The notes under the pieces were generated by a model that did no database searches, had not been told where the DNA came from, and worked only from the letters and a program-made list of their open reading frames with translations. Shown one piece after another: positions 33,624 through 41,472 of a stretch of DNA of 64,000 nt; position 1 is the first letter of the stretch; each line of letters begins with the position of its first letter. Origin of the DNA: Streptomyces toxytricini (GTDB taxonomy: Bacteria; Actinomycetota; Actinomycetes; Streptomycetales; Streptomycetaceae); assembly GCF_014649915.1 (NCBI RefSeq), contig NZ_BMTY01000014.1, positions 383-64,382 of the forward strand, written 5' to 3'. The position numbers and the translations under genes are program-made.

Positions 33624-33808
33624 GGCTCCACCTGCTTCCAGGGTGAGGGGACGGCGTCGTCCACGGAGCTGACGAGCGCCTTCAGATCGATGCGTACGAG
33701 GTCGACGTCGGCGATGCGCAGCGTCAGGTCGCCGGCCAGGACGACCCCGCCGGCGAGCAGCCGGTCCAGCAGGTCCACCAGGGCGATGCCGCCGTCGTCG
33801 CCGGTCAC
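33620..33808 (-). CDS. gvpS: Gas vesicle shell-family protein GvpS
   Basis: This 62-residue protein has the GvpA/J/S core: IALVDLLDRLLAGGVVLAGDL then TLRIADVDLVRIDLKALVSSV (quoted in parts). It is a minor member of the GvpA family. The GTG at 33808 overlaps the gvpL stop and its own stop overlaps the gvpK start. It is shorter than GvpJ, lacking the coiled-coil tail. Confidence 0.88.
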   Translation of the reverse strand: MTGDDGGIALVDLLDRLLAGGVVLAGDLTLRIADVDLVRIDLKALVSSVDDAVPSPWKQVEP

Positions 33809-34626
33809 AGGGCCGCTCCCGCCTCCTCGTCGGCGCCGGCCGTGAAGGAGTACGGCACCCAGGGGCCCGTCACCTCCAGCCGCAGGCCGGCGTCCAGGGC
33901 ATCCGGCGGGGGTACGGCGTCCAGGAACGCCTCGCGGCCCGCGGCCGGCACGAGGTAGGCGGCGTTCAGCACGTGCAGGCCCTCCGCCCTCGACAGCCGG
34001 CGGTCCTGCGGCGGGTGCAGGACCGCCGCCGCGGCGTGCCGGGACAGTTCCCGGTGCAGGTCGCGCGCGGTGCGGGCGGCCCGCGTGCGGGAGGCCTCCC
34101 GCACGTCGCGGTCCTTCAGCCGCCGCCGAAGGTAGTCCCGCCCGCCGCCCGCCCCCGCCGCGGGCCCGCCGCCCACCGTGCCGCCGCCCGGCGGTTCCGG
34201 CGGCTGCCCGGCGTACAGCTTGACGCCCCACTCCTGGGCGCCCGCCAGCCGCACCAGCGCCTCGGCGATCCGCTCGTCCGCCCCCGCCAGCAGCCGCCGT
34301 ACGCCCTCCTCGCCGCGGCACACGGTCGCCAGCCGCATCGGCACCGTCGTCGTGGCACCGCCCACGGCGGCCACCACCCCGTGGTGCGCCCGGGCCACGG
34401 CGGAGAGCCACTCCAGGTCCTCCAGGTGGCCGCGCAGCGGCTCCTCCTCGAAGTGCAGGGCGTCGACCGCCTCGACGACGGCGGCGTGCCGACCCGCGGA
34501 CACGAGCCGCAGCCCGCCGCCCCCGAGCGGCGGCGGCATGTCCGGCAGCGCGTCCGTCGCGGACGCCTCGATCACGGTGTACACGTAGAACAGGGTGTCC
34601 CCGTCCAGGGGACGGTCCTCGGTCAC
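33805..34626 (-). CDS. gvpL: Gas vesicle protein GvpL (GvpL/GvpF family)
   Basis: This 273-residue protein has the two-domain GvpL/F pattern, opening with LFYVYTVIEA and ending with a ferredoxin-like strand before EVTGPWVPYSFT, the typical C-terminal signature. GvpF and GvpL are assembly factors that bind the shell protein. A Gly/Pro-rich insertion lies near residues 145-165. The GTG at 34626 overlaps the gvpJ stop. Confidence 0.9.
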   Translation of the reverse strand: MTEDRPLDGDTLFYVYTVIEASATDALPDMPPPLGGGGLRLVSAGRHAAVVEAVDALHFEEEPLRGHLEDLEWLSAVARAHHGVVAAVGGATTTVPMRLATVCRGEEGVRRLLAGADERIAEALVRLAGAQEWGVKLYAGQPPEPPGGGTVGGGPAAGAGGGRDYLRRRLKDRDVREASRTRAARTARDLHRELSRHAAAAVLHPPQDRRLSRAEGLHVLNAAYLVPAAGREAFLDAVPPPDALDAGLRLEVTGPWVPYSFTAGADEEAGAAL

Positions 34627-34943
34627 GGCCGCTCCTCCCGCCGGTCCTCCAGTTCGGCGATCCGCCGCCGCAACTCCTCGTTCTCCTGGCCCAGTTCGCT
34701 GCGCCGGGCGCGCGAGGACAGCGCCGGATCCTGCTCCCACCAGTCGATCCCCATCTCCTTCGCCCGCTCCACCGAGGCGACGACCAGCCGCAGCTTGATC
34801 GTGAGGAGCTCGATGTCGAGGAGGTTGATGCGGATGTCGCCGGCGATGACGACGCCCTTGTCGAGGACGCGTTCGAGGATGTCGGCCAGGTTGGCGCCAC
34901 CGCCGTCCTCATAGGGCCGGGGCATCCCGGAGGGGAACGTCAT
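34623..34943 (-). CDS. gvpJ: Gas vesicle shell-family protein GvpJ
   Basis: This 106-residue GvpA-family protein has the core LADILERVLDKGVVIAGDIR then LLDIELLTIKLRLVVASVE, followed by a charged coiled-coil ending ENEELRRRIAELEDRREERP. It is probably a minor shell or tip component. The ATG at 34943 overlaps the gvpZ stop (ATGA). Confidence 0.9.
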   Translation of the reverse strand: MTFPSGMPRPYEDGGGANLADILERVLDKGVVIAGDIRINLLDIELLTIKLRLVVASVERAKEMGIDWWEQDPALSSRARRSELGQENEELRRRIAELEDRREERP

Positions 34944-35659
34944 GAGCCGGCCCCTTCCCCGCGGTCGGCCCCGCCCCGGAGGGCGAGCGTGCAGGCGTAC
35001 GCGGCCAGCGTCCGGCGGGCGCGCCGCTCCTGTGCGCCCCACAGGCGTGCCGTCCGCTCGACGGGGCCGCGCGGGTGCTGCTCGGAGACGAGCAGCACGC
35101 GGGTGAGGCCGTCCCCGAGCCGGTGGAACGTCACCAGGCTGCGGGACGTTCCACCGGGACCGGCGGTCGCCCAGGCCAGGCGCACCCCCGGCGCCCGGTC
35201 CACCACGTGCACCGCGGTGTCGCCCCGGCGTCCCGCTTCGCCGGCGAAGTCAGGACGCCGCGCCCACCACTCGTACGCCTCGTCGACGCCCACCCCGACG
35301 TCCACCGACGCCGCCACCCGCAGCGGCCGCCCGCCCGCCCGGGGCCCGTCGCGGGCCGGGCCGCCGCGCCCCGACCGCCCGGCGGCGCACGTCAGCAGCC
35401 GGGCGGCGCCCACCTCGACGGCCGCCCGGCGCGGGTCCCGCCCCTCCGTGATGCGGCGGGCCCAGTCCAGCGCCAGGGCGTGCAGCGCGGGGCTGTCGCC
35501 GTCCGCGAGGGCGGCCGCGAGGGCCGAGAGCCGGCCGAGCGCCCGCCCGGCCGCCGCGAGCGCCCACTCGGCCCGCGCCGCCGCGTACGCCGCCAGCTCC
35601 TCCTTCACCCGGTCGGCCCCGGGGGCGGCGGCGAGCCGGACCGCCAAGGGCTCAGCCAT
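34940..35659 (-). CDS. gvpZ: GvpZ-like SRPBCC-domain protein
   Basis: This 239-residue protein has a helical Ala/Arg-rich N-terminal half and a C-terminal half that reads as an SRPBCC-type fold (VAASVDVGVGVDEAYEWWAR, VTFHRLGDGLTRVLLVSE). The position between gvpY and gvpJ matches GvpZ of the Streptomyces operon. The role in vesicle formation is unknown. It overlaps gvpY by 8 bases. Confidence 0.75.
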   Translation of the reverse strand: MAEPLAVRLAAAPGADRVKEELAAYAAARAEWALAAAGRALGRLSALAAALADGDSPALHALALDWARRITEGRDPRRAAVEVGAARLLTCAAGRSGRGGPARDGPRAGGRPLRVAASVDVGVGVDEAYEWWARRPDFAGEAGRRGDTAVHVVDRAPGVRLAWATAGPGGTSRSLVTFHRLGDGLTRVLLVSEQHPRGPVERTARLWGAQERRARRTLAAYACTLALRGGADRGEGAGS

Positions 35660-36059
35660 CGTCGCCGCCCCCGTCCGCCCCGCCGTCGCCGTCCGGATCG
35701 TCCCCGTCTTCACTGCCGCCACCGTCGTCGCCGCCGGTGAGGGCGGCCAGCCGGTCCCGTACCTCTTCCGTACGGTCGTGCAGCCGGTCGGCGACCGCCC
35801 CCAGCTGCCGCTCCACCAGCACCGCCACCGCCGCGGAGCCGACGCCGCGCAGATCCTCGGCGATCCGGGCGCGGATCTCCTCCAGCCCCGGCCTGCCGCC
35901 GAGGCTGTCGCGCACGAAGCCGGCCAGCGCCGCCGCGTCGGGGGCCAGCCGCCGCCCCGCCAGCAGGGCGGCGGCCCCGAGCGCCCACTTCGCCTTCCTG
36001 GTGCGGCCCAGCACGTAGCCGCCGCCCAGGGCCAGCCCCATCGCCACGCGGTCGTTCAT
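35652..36059 (-). CDS. gvpY: GvpY-like protein
   Basis: This 135-residue protein begins with a glycine-rich hydrophobic stretch (VAMGLALGGGYVLGRTRK and ALGAAALLAG), continues as a helical region and ends in a Gly/Asp-rich acidic tail of about 25 residues. Position in the operon matches GvpY. Its start overlaps gvpG by four bases. The function is unknown. Confidence 0.75.
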   Translation of the reverse strand: MNDRVAMGLALGGGYVLGRTRKAKWALGAAALLAGRRLAPDAAALAGFVRDSLGGRPGLEEIRARIAEDLRGVGSAAVAVLVERQLGAVADRLHDRTEEVRDRLAALTGGDDGGGSEDGDDPDGDGGADGGGDDG

Positions 36060-36292
36060 CGCGTTCGCGCACCGTCCTCCAGTCGGGCCAGGAGTTCGTC
36101 CTCCCGGCGGTCGAACTCGGCGTCGCCGATCTCGCCCCGCTCGTACGCGGCGACGAGCCGAGCGAGCTCACGCTGCACGACGGCCGGGTCGTGGTACTGC
36201 CGCTCCGCCTCCGCCGCCACCTGCCGCAGCACCCACACTGTGCCCCGCACGGGGGCCGCGGGCAGCAGCAGCACCTCGCTCAGCAGTCCCAT
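36056..36292 (-). CDS. gvpG: Gas vesicle protein GvpG
   Basis: This 78-residue protein matches GvpG: MGLLSEVLLLPAAPVRGTVW, then a helical stretch with QVAAEAERQ, and the late EIGDAEFDRREDELLARLE. GvpG is a small assembly factor. It starts two bases after gvpF ends. Confidence 0.92.
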   Translation of the reverse strand: MGLLSEVLLLPAAPVRGTVWVLRQVAAEAERQYHDPAVVQRELARLVAAYERGEIGDAEFDRREDELLARLEDGARTR

Positions 36293-36294
36293 CG

Positions 36295-37014
36295 TCAACC
36301 CGCTTCCGCGAAGCTGTACGAAGGCAGCGGGCCCGTCAGCTGCACCCGCAGGTGGGCGTGCTCCTCGTGCAGCGCCCGGACCGCGGCGCGGAACTCCTCC
36401 TGCCGGTCCCGCTCCACGAGGAAGGACAGATTGGCCAGCCAGCCGTCGCTCTCGGGCCCCCGGCGCAGGCCCGCCGCACACGGTGTCAGAGCGGCCTCGA
36501 TCAGCTGGGCATCGGCACGCTCCTGCTCGGCGACGGCCCGCGCCACCTGCTCGCCGAAGGCCAGGCGGTCGTCGTGCGTGCCGCCGCCGGCCGCCCGGTT
36601 CGCCTCGTGCCGGGCCCGCAGGGCGGCGTCCTCGGACAGCACCTTGTACAGGACGGCCTCCTCCTCGTGCGAGGCCTTCACGTTGAACTCGTCCTTCCCC
36701 TCCAGCGTCTCCAGCCGCTCCAGGTAGCTGCCCTCGTGCTCCTCCAGCACCGCGGCGACCGTCTCGTCGTCCGGGGAGACCCCGCCGAACCGGAGCGGCA
36801 GGACCGGCCCGCCCGCCCCGGCCCGGATGATCACCCGCTGGTGCGCCAGCAGGTCGCGCCGCTTGGGCCGCAGCTCGGCGGGGGCATCGCTGACCAGGGC
36901 GAGGAGGCGGCCGCTGCGCACGGTGCGGACGGGAAGCGCCGGCTCGCCGATGCCCTCCAGGCTGTCGGGGAGCTCCTGGGAGGCACGGGTGATCGCGTAC
37001 ACGTAGGTGCTCAT
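36295..37014 (-). CDS. gvpF: Gas vesicle protein GvpF
   Basis: This 239-residue GvpF/L-family protein opens TYVYAITRA, has the loop LPLRFGGVSPDDETVAAVL and the family ending VQLTGPLPSYSFAE. GvpF interacts with GvpA during nucleation. The ATG overlaps the gvpA stop (ATGA). Confidence 0.93.
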   Translation of the reverse strand: MSTYVYAITRASQELPDSLEGIGEPALPVRTVRSGRLLALVSDAPAELRPKRRDLLAHQRVIIRAGAGGPVLPLRFGGVSPDDETVAAVLEEHEGSYLERLETLEGKDEFNVKASHEEEAVLYKVLSEDAALRARHEANRAAGGGTHDDRLAFGEQVARAVAEQERADAQLIEAALTPCAAGLRRGPESDGWLANLSFLVERDRQEEFRAAVRALHEEHAHLRVQLTGPLPSYSFAEAG

Positions 37015-37460
37015 TCCTTCTCCTCCCCGCTGCTGCTGCTGCGGCTGCTGCCGGACCTGCGGCCGGACCGGCTGCTCGTCTTCTTCTCCTCCGCCTCCGA
37101 ACGGGCCTGCTCGAACGCGTCGGAGATGGTCCGGGCGGCCCCGCTGAGGGCCCCCTTCGCCTTGCCGCGCGCCCCGGACTCGGTCATCTCGCCGACCAGG
37201 TCGGGCAGGCCGGGGTTCTTGCGCGGCCCGGATTCCAGGTCGAGGCGGTTGCACGCCTCGGCGAACCTCAGGTAGGTGTCGACGCTGGCGACGACTACAC
37301 GGACGTCGATCTTCAGGATCTCGATGCCGACCAGGGAGACGCGGACGAACGCGTCGATCACGAGGCCCCGGTCCAGGACCAGCTCCAGGACGTCGTACAG
37401 GCCGCTGGAGCCGCCGCCTCCGGAGGCGGCCGGCATGGGTTGTGCGGGGACGACTGTCAT
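37011..37460 (-). CDS. gvpA: Gas vesicle major shell protein GvpA
   Basis: This 149-residue protein carries the conserved GvpA core LYDVLELVLDRGLVIDAFVR followed by SLVGIEILKIDVRVVVASVD. The core forms the ribbed hydrophobic shell of gas vesicles. Like other actinobacterial GvpA proteins it has a long charged C-terminal extension of about 75 residues ending in a Ser/Gly/Lys/Glu tract, which cyanobacterial and halobacterial homologues lack. Confidence 0.93.
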   Translation of the reverse strand: MTVVPAQPMPAASGGGGSSGLYDVLELVLDRGLVIDAFVRVSLVGIEILKIDVRVVVASVDTYLRFAEACNRLDLESGPRKNPGLPDLVGEMTESGARGKAKGALSGAARTISDAFEQARSEAEEKKTSSRSGRRSGSSRSSSSGEEKE

Positions 37461-37505
37461 TGTTCCGGTTCCCTCTCGTGTGGGAGCGGGCGGCGGACGG
37501 ACCGC

Positions 37506-37817
37506 TCAGGTGCGGTCCGCGCGCCCCCGCTCGTAGCGGCGGGTGCGCCGGTACCCCGTCAGGTCTCCGTTCGCGTCGACCTCGACGTCGTACGAGGCCA
37601 GCAGGCTCATCGTGTCGGGGATCCGGGCGAGTTCCAGGACCTCGACCGACAGGCGCCAGGAGCCGTCTTCGGTACGGGTGCACGAGCTGACGGCCTCGGC
37701 CTGAAGGCCGAGGAGGTCGGCCAGCTGGTCGGCGGCCGCGCGGATCACGCGGGCCGCGGAGAGCGGCTTGCCGTCCGCCGCGTTGTCGGATGTGCGGTTG
37801 TCGGTTCTCTCGGCCAT
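37506..37817 (-). CDS. gvpO: Gas vesicle protein GvpO
   Basis: This 103-residue protein heads the gas vesicle operon and matches GvpO: AARVIRAAADQLADLLGL, RTEDGSWRLSVEVLELARIP, MSLLASYDVEVDANGDLTGY and RRTRRYERG. GvpO is required for vesicle formation in other systems. GGAGGAAG precedes the ATG at 37817, and the operon promoter should lie in the 85 bases between this start and the upstream terminator. Confidence 0.92.
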   Translation of the reverse strand: MAERTDNRTSDNAADGKPLSAARVIRAAADQLADLLGLQAEAVSSCTRTEDGSWRLSVEVLELARIPDTMSLLASYDVEVDANGDLTGYRRTRRYERGRADRT

Positions 37818-37902
37818 GACTTCCTCCCTGCCGCGTATGGCCGCCCGACACACCCTCAAACTCCGTCGCACGCAGCCGGGGACGCGCGGAGCGGAGCACG
37901 AC

Positions 37903-37943
37903 GGAAGGGGTGGGCGGAGGAAACCCCTCCGCCCACCCCTTCC
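37903..37943. terminator. Strong terminator between the glucosidase and gas vesicle operons
   Basis: An 18-base perfect stem (37903-37920 with 37926-37943) with a 5-base AAACC loop lies 20 bases beyond the GH1 gene stop on the minus strand. It insulates the gas vesicle operon from the sugar operon. Confidence 0.9.
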
Positions 37944-37962
37944 CGTGCGCCCCGTCAGGCCG

Positions 37963-39387
37963 TCAGTCGGTCAGGGCGCCCCGGGCGATGACGTCCGCGT
38001 ACCAGCGGGCGCTGCTCTTGGGCGTCCGCCGCTGGGTGGGGAAGTCGACGTGGACGATGCCGAACCGCTTGCTGTATCCGTACGCCCACTCGAAGTTGTC
38101 CAGGAGGGACCACAGGAAGTAGCCGCGGACGTCGGCGCCCGCCCCGATCGCCCGGTGCACGGCCTCCAGGTGCGCGCGCAGGTAGGCCACCCGCTCCGGG
38201 TCCTTCACCTCGCCCGAGGGATCGGCGTAGTCCTCGTACGCCGCACCGTTCTCCGTGATCAGCAGCGGGACGTGGGGGAGTTCGTCGCGCAGCCGCAGCA
38301 GCAGCTCGTACAGGCCGGCGGCGTCGACCGGCCAGTCCATGGCCGTGCGCGGCCCGGTGAGGGGGACGAAGCGGACGTGCCGCTCCGCACCGGCCCACGG
38401 CGACGGCGAACCCGACGGGGCGGCATCGTCGTCAGCGGTGGTGCGGGCCGCGACCGCGGCGGGGGAGTAGTAGTTGAGGCCCAGCGAGTCGATCGGCTCG
38501 GCGGCCGCGGCGCAGTCGCCGTCCTTCACGAAGGACCAGTCCGTGACGTCGGCGGTGTCGCGGACGAGGTCGTCCGGGAGGCTCCCCCGGAAGACGGGGT
38601 CCAGGAAGATCCGGTTGCCGACGGCGTCGATCCGGCGCACCGCGTCCCGGTCCTGCGGGGTGTCGGTGTGGGGGCGCACCGCGTGCAGGTTGAGGGTCAG
38701 CGACACCTCCGCCCCGGCGGGCAGTGCGGCGCGCAGCGCCCGGACGCCGAGGCCGTGCGCCAGGTTCAGGTGGTGGGCGGCGCGCAGCGCGTCGGCCTCG
38801 CCGGTGCGGCCCGGGGCGTGGACCCCGCTGCCGTAGCCGAGGAAGGCCGAGCACCAGGGCTCGTTCAGGGTGGTCCAGGTGGCGACGCGGTCGCCGAGCG
38901 CATCCGCCGCGAGGGCCGCGTAGTCGGCGAAGCGGTACGCGGTCTCCCGCTCGGGCCAGCCGCCCGCGTCCTCCAGCTCCTGCGGGAGGTCCCAGTGGTA
39001 GAGGGTGGCGACGGGCCGGATGCCCGCCTCGCGCAGCCGGTCGGTGAGGCGCCGGTAGAAGTCCAGCCCCTTGCGGGCGGCGGGCCCGCGGCCGGTCGGC
39101 TGGACGCGAGGCCAGGCGAGGGAGAAGCGGTAGTCGGTGACGCCGAGGCTCCGCATGAGGGCGACGTCCTCGTCCACGCGGTGGTAGTGGTCGGCGGCGG
39201 TGTCGCCGGTGTCGCCGTTGCGGACCTTGCCGGGGGTCCGGCTGAAGGTGTCCCAGATGGACGGGGAGCGGCCGTCCTCGCCCGCGGCGCCCTCGATCTG
39301 GTAGGCGGCGGTGGCGGTGCCCCAGCGGAAGGCTTCGGGGAAGCGGAGCATCGTCCCGGTGCGGGGGCGGGCGTCGAGCGCGGTCAT
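37963..39387 (-). CDS. GH1 beta-glucosidase, intracellular
   Basis: This 474-residue retaining glycosidase has the family entrance FRWGTATAAYQIEGA, the acid/base Glu in TLNEPW and the nucleophile Glu in LLITENGAAY, and ends with SLLDNFEWAYGY. No signal peptide is visible, so it acts on imported oligosaccharides. It is the last gene of a minus-strand operon with two ABC permeases and a binding protein, regulated by the palindromes near 42.8 kb. In view of the GH81 enzyme opposite, laminari-oligosaccharides are the likely substrates; cellobiose is an alternative. Confidence 0.94.
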   Translation of the reverse strand: MTALDARPRTGTMLRFPEAFRWGTATAAYQIEGAAGEDGRSPSIWDTFSRTPGKVRNGDTGDTAADHYHRVDEDVALMRSLGVTDYRFSLAWPRVQPTGRGPAARKGLDFYRRLTDRLREAGIRPVATLYHWDLPQELEDAGGWPERETAYRFADYAALAADALGDRVATWTTLNEPWCSAFLGYGSGVHAPGRTGEADALRAAHHLNLAHGLGVRALRAALPAGAEVSLTLNLHAVRPHTDTPQDRDAVRRIDAVGNRIFLDPVFRGSLPDDLVRDTADVTDWSFVKDGDCAAAAEPIDSLGLNYYSPAAVAARTTADDDAAPSGSPSPWAGAERHVRFVPLTGPRTAMDWPVDAAGLYELLLRLRDELPHVPLLITENGAAYEDYADPSGEVKDPERVAYLRAHLEAVHRAIGAGADVRGYFLWSLLDNFEWAYGYSKRFGIVHVDFPTQRRTPKSSARWYADVIARGALTD

Positions 39388-39446
39388 GGCGTTGCGTCTC
39401 CCGGAGGTGAGAAGTGGGGGTGTGCGGGGATGGCCGGCCCGGCGGC

Positions 39447-40367
39447 TCAGCCCTTGACGGCGCCCTGCATGATGCCGCCGACGATCTGCCGGCCGAGCAG
39501 CCCGAAGACGAGCAGCACGGGCAGGGTGCCGAGCAGGGTGCCGGCCATGATGACGGACTGGTCGTTGACGTAGCCTCCGCCGAGCTGCCGCAGCGCCACC
39601 TGCACGGTCGGCTCGGAGGAGGAGAGGGCGACGACGGGCCAGAAGAAGTCGTTCCAGGCGGCCATGAAGGTCAGCAGGCCGAGCACGGCCATGCCGGGCC
39701 GGGCGACGGGCACGACGATCGACCAGAAGATCCGCGCGGAGGAGGCGCCGTCGACGCGGGCCGCCTCGATCAGCTCGTCCGGCAGGGACTGGGCGAGGTA
39801 CTGCCGCATGAAGAACACGCCGAACGCGGAGACCAGGCCCGGCAGGATCACGGCCTGCAGCTGGTTCACCCACTGGAGTTCGGCGATCAGGATGAACAGC
39901 GGGATGACGCCCAGCTGCGGCGGGATCATCATCGTGCCGACGGTGACGGCGAGCAGCGCGCCGCGGCCGCGGAAGCGCAGTTTGGCGAACGCGAACCCGG
40001 CGAGCGTGGAGCACAGGACCGTGCCGACGGTGATCGACCCCGAGACGATGAACGAGTTGACGAGCGCCCGCCCGATGTCCGCCTCCCGTACGACCGCCTC
40101 GAAGTTCCGCATCAGGTGCGGCCCGGGCAGCAGGGACGGAGGGACGCGGGCCAGGTCGGCGTTGGAGCGGCTGGCGGCGACGACCGTCCAGTACAGCGGG
40201 AACGCCGAGACGAGCACGGCGAGCACCAGCACCGCATGGGTGAGCCTCCCGCCCTGCATGGTCCGCCCGGCCCCCGAGCGGGCGCGGCGGGCTGCGCCGC
40301 GGGATCCGCCCCGGGCGGGCCGGTCGGGGGGCCGGTGGCCGACGGGCGGTTCGGCGAGCGCGGTCAT
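39447..40367 (-). CDS. Carbohydrate ABC transporter permease (MalG type)
   Basis: This 306-residue permease has six transmembrane segments and the EAA loop ELIEAARVDGASSARIFWSI that docks the ATPase. It pairs with the upstream MalF-type permease, which it overlaps by four bases (ATGA). A Pro/Arg-rich N-terminal extension precedes the first helix. No ATPase gene lies in the operon, as is usual in Streptomyces, where a shared MsiK-type ATPase serves many such importers. Confidence 0.92.
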   Translation of the reverse strand: MTALAEPPVGHRPPDRPARGGSRGAARRARSGAGRTMQGGRLTHAVLVLAVLVSAFPLYWTVVAASRSNADLARVPPSLLPGPHLMRNFEAVVREADIGRALVNSFIVSGSITVGTVLCSTLAGFAFAKLRFRGRGALLAVTVGTMMIPPQLGVIPLFILIAELQWVNQLQAVILPGLVSAFGVFFMRQYLAQSLPDELIEAARVDGASSARIFWSIVVPVARPGMAVLGLLTFMAAWNDFFWPVVALSSSEPTVQVALRQLGGGYVNDQSVIMAGTLLGTLPVLLVFGLLGRQIVGGIMQGAVKG

Positions 40368-41323
40368 CGGCCGGCCTCCTTGCGGGTGCGGCGGCGCGCG
40401 ATCAGCGCGTTGGCGCCGACGAGCAGCACGATCAGCAGGAACATCACCCAGGCGACGGCGGCAGCCCGCCCCAGGTGGAAGAAGCCCCAGCCCTGCTCGT
40501 ACATGTACAGGCCGAGGGTCTGGTACTGGTGGGAGATCCCGCCGGAGAGGGACCCCTCGAACAGCAGCGGCTCCCCGAAGAGCTGCGTCGCCCCGATCGT
40601 GGAGACGACGGCCGTGAAGACGATGGTCGGCCGCAGCCCCGGAAGGGTGACGTGGAAGAACTGCCGCCAGCGGGAGGCGCCGTCCATCTCCGCGGCCTCG
40701 TACAGCTCGTGCGGGATGGACTGCATGCCCGCCAGGTAGATGAGGGCGTTGTAGCCGGTCCAGCGCCAGATGACGATGGTGGAGACGGCTGCCTGGGAGG
40801 CGAAGGTGCCGGACTGCCAGTCCACCGGGTCGGTGCCGACGAGCCCGAGCACGTAGTTGACCAGCCCGAAGTCGCGGCCGTACAGCTGGGAGAAGACGAG
40901 CGTGGCGGCGGCCACCGACGTCGCGTACGGCAGCAGCATCGCCGTGCGGAAGAAGGTGCGCCCGCGCAGCCGGTGGTTCAGCAGGTGCGCGAGGCCGAGC
41001 GCCATCGCCAGCTGCGGGACGGTCGAGAGGACGCCGATGGTGAAGGTGTTCCGCAGCGAGGTCCAGAAGAACTCGTCGGCGAACAGCGCGGTGTAGTTGC
41101 CGAGGCCGCGCCACTGCATGTCGCCGGGGGTCTGGAGCTCCACCCGGTACAGGGACACGTACGCGGTGTAGAGCAGCGGGAAGAGCCCGAACGCGGCGAA
41201 CAGCGTGAAGAAGGGGGCGATGTAGGCGTACGGGGACGCCCTGCGCCAGGCGCGGCGGGCGCCGGGGGCGCGGCCGGGCAGCGCCGGCGGGGGCGCGGTC
41301 CGGGCGGGTGCGGTCAGGGTCAC
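40364..41323 (-). CDS. Carbohydrate ABC transporter permease (MalF type)
   Basis: This 319-residue permease has six transmembrane segments beginning YAYIAPFFTLFAAFGLFPLL and the EAA loop ELYEAAEMDGASRWRQFFHV. It forms the channel with the MalG-type partner downstream. The GTG at 41323 has GAAGGG eight bases upstream. Confidence 0.92.
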   Translation of the reverse strand: MTLTAPARTAPPPALPGRAPGARRAWRRASPYAYIAPFFTLFAAFGLFPLLYTAYVSLYRVELQTPGDMQWRGLGNYTALFADEFFWTSLRNTFTIGVLSTVPQLAMALGLAHLLNHRLRGRTFFRTAMLLPYATSVAAATLVFSQLYGRDFGLVNYVLGLVGTDPVDWQSGTFASQAAVSTIVIWRWTGYNALIYLAGMQSIPHELYEAAEMDGASRWRQFFHVTLPGLRPTIVFTAVVSTIGATQLFGEPLLFEGSLSGGISHQYQTLGLYMYEQGWGFFHLGRAAAVAWVMFLLIVLLVGANALIARRRTRKEAGR

Positions 41324-41472
41324 GATGCGGCCCTTCGGGGGAGTCGGGGCGGGTGGTGCGGGCTGGGCGGCCGGGTAAGGAGGGACGGGCGGAGCGGGCC
41401 GGAGGCGGCGCGGGGCCGGCGCCGGCCCGCCCCGGGTCTGCCGACGGCGGGGTCTGAGCGGACGGCGCGGTC

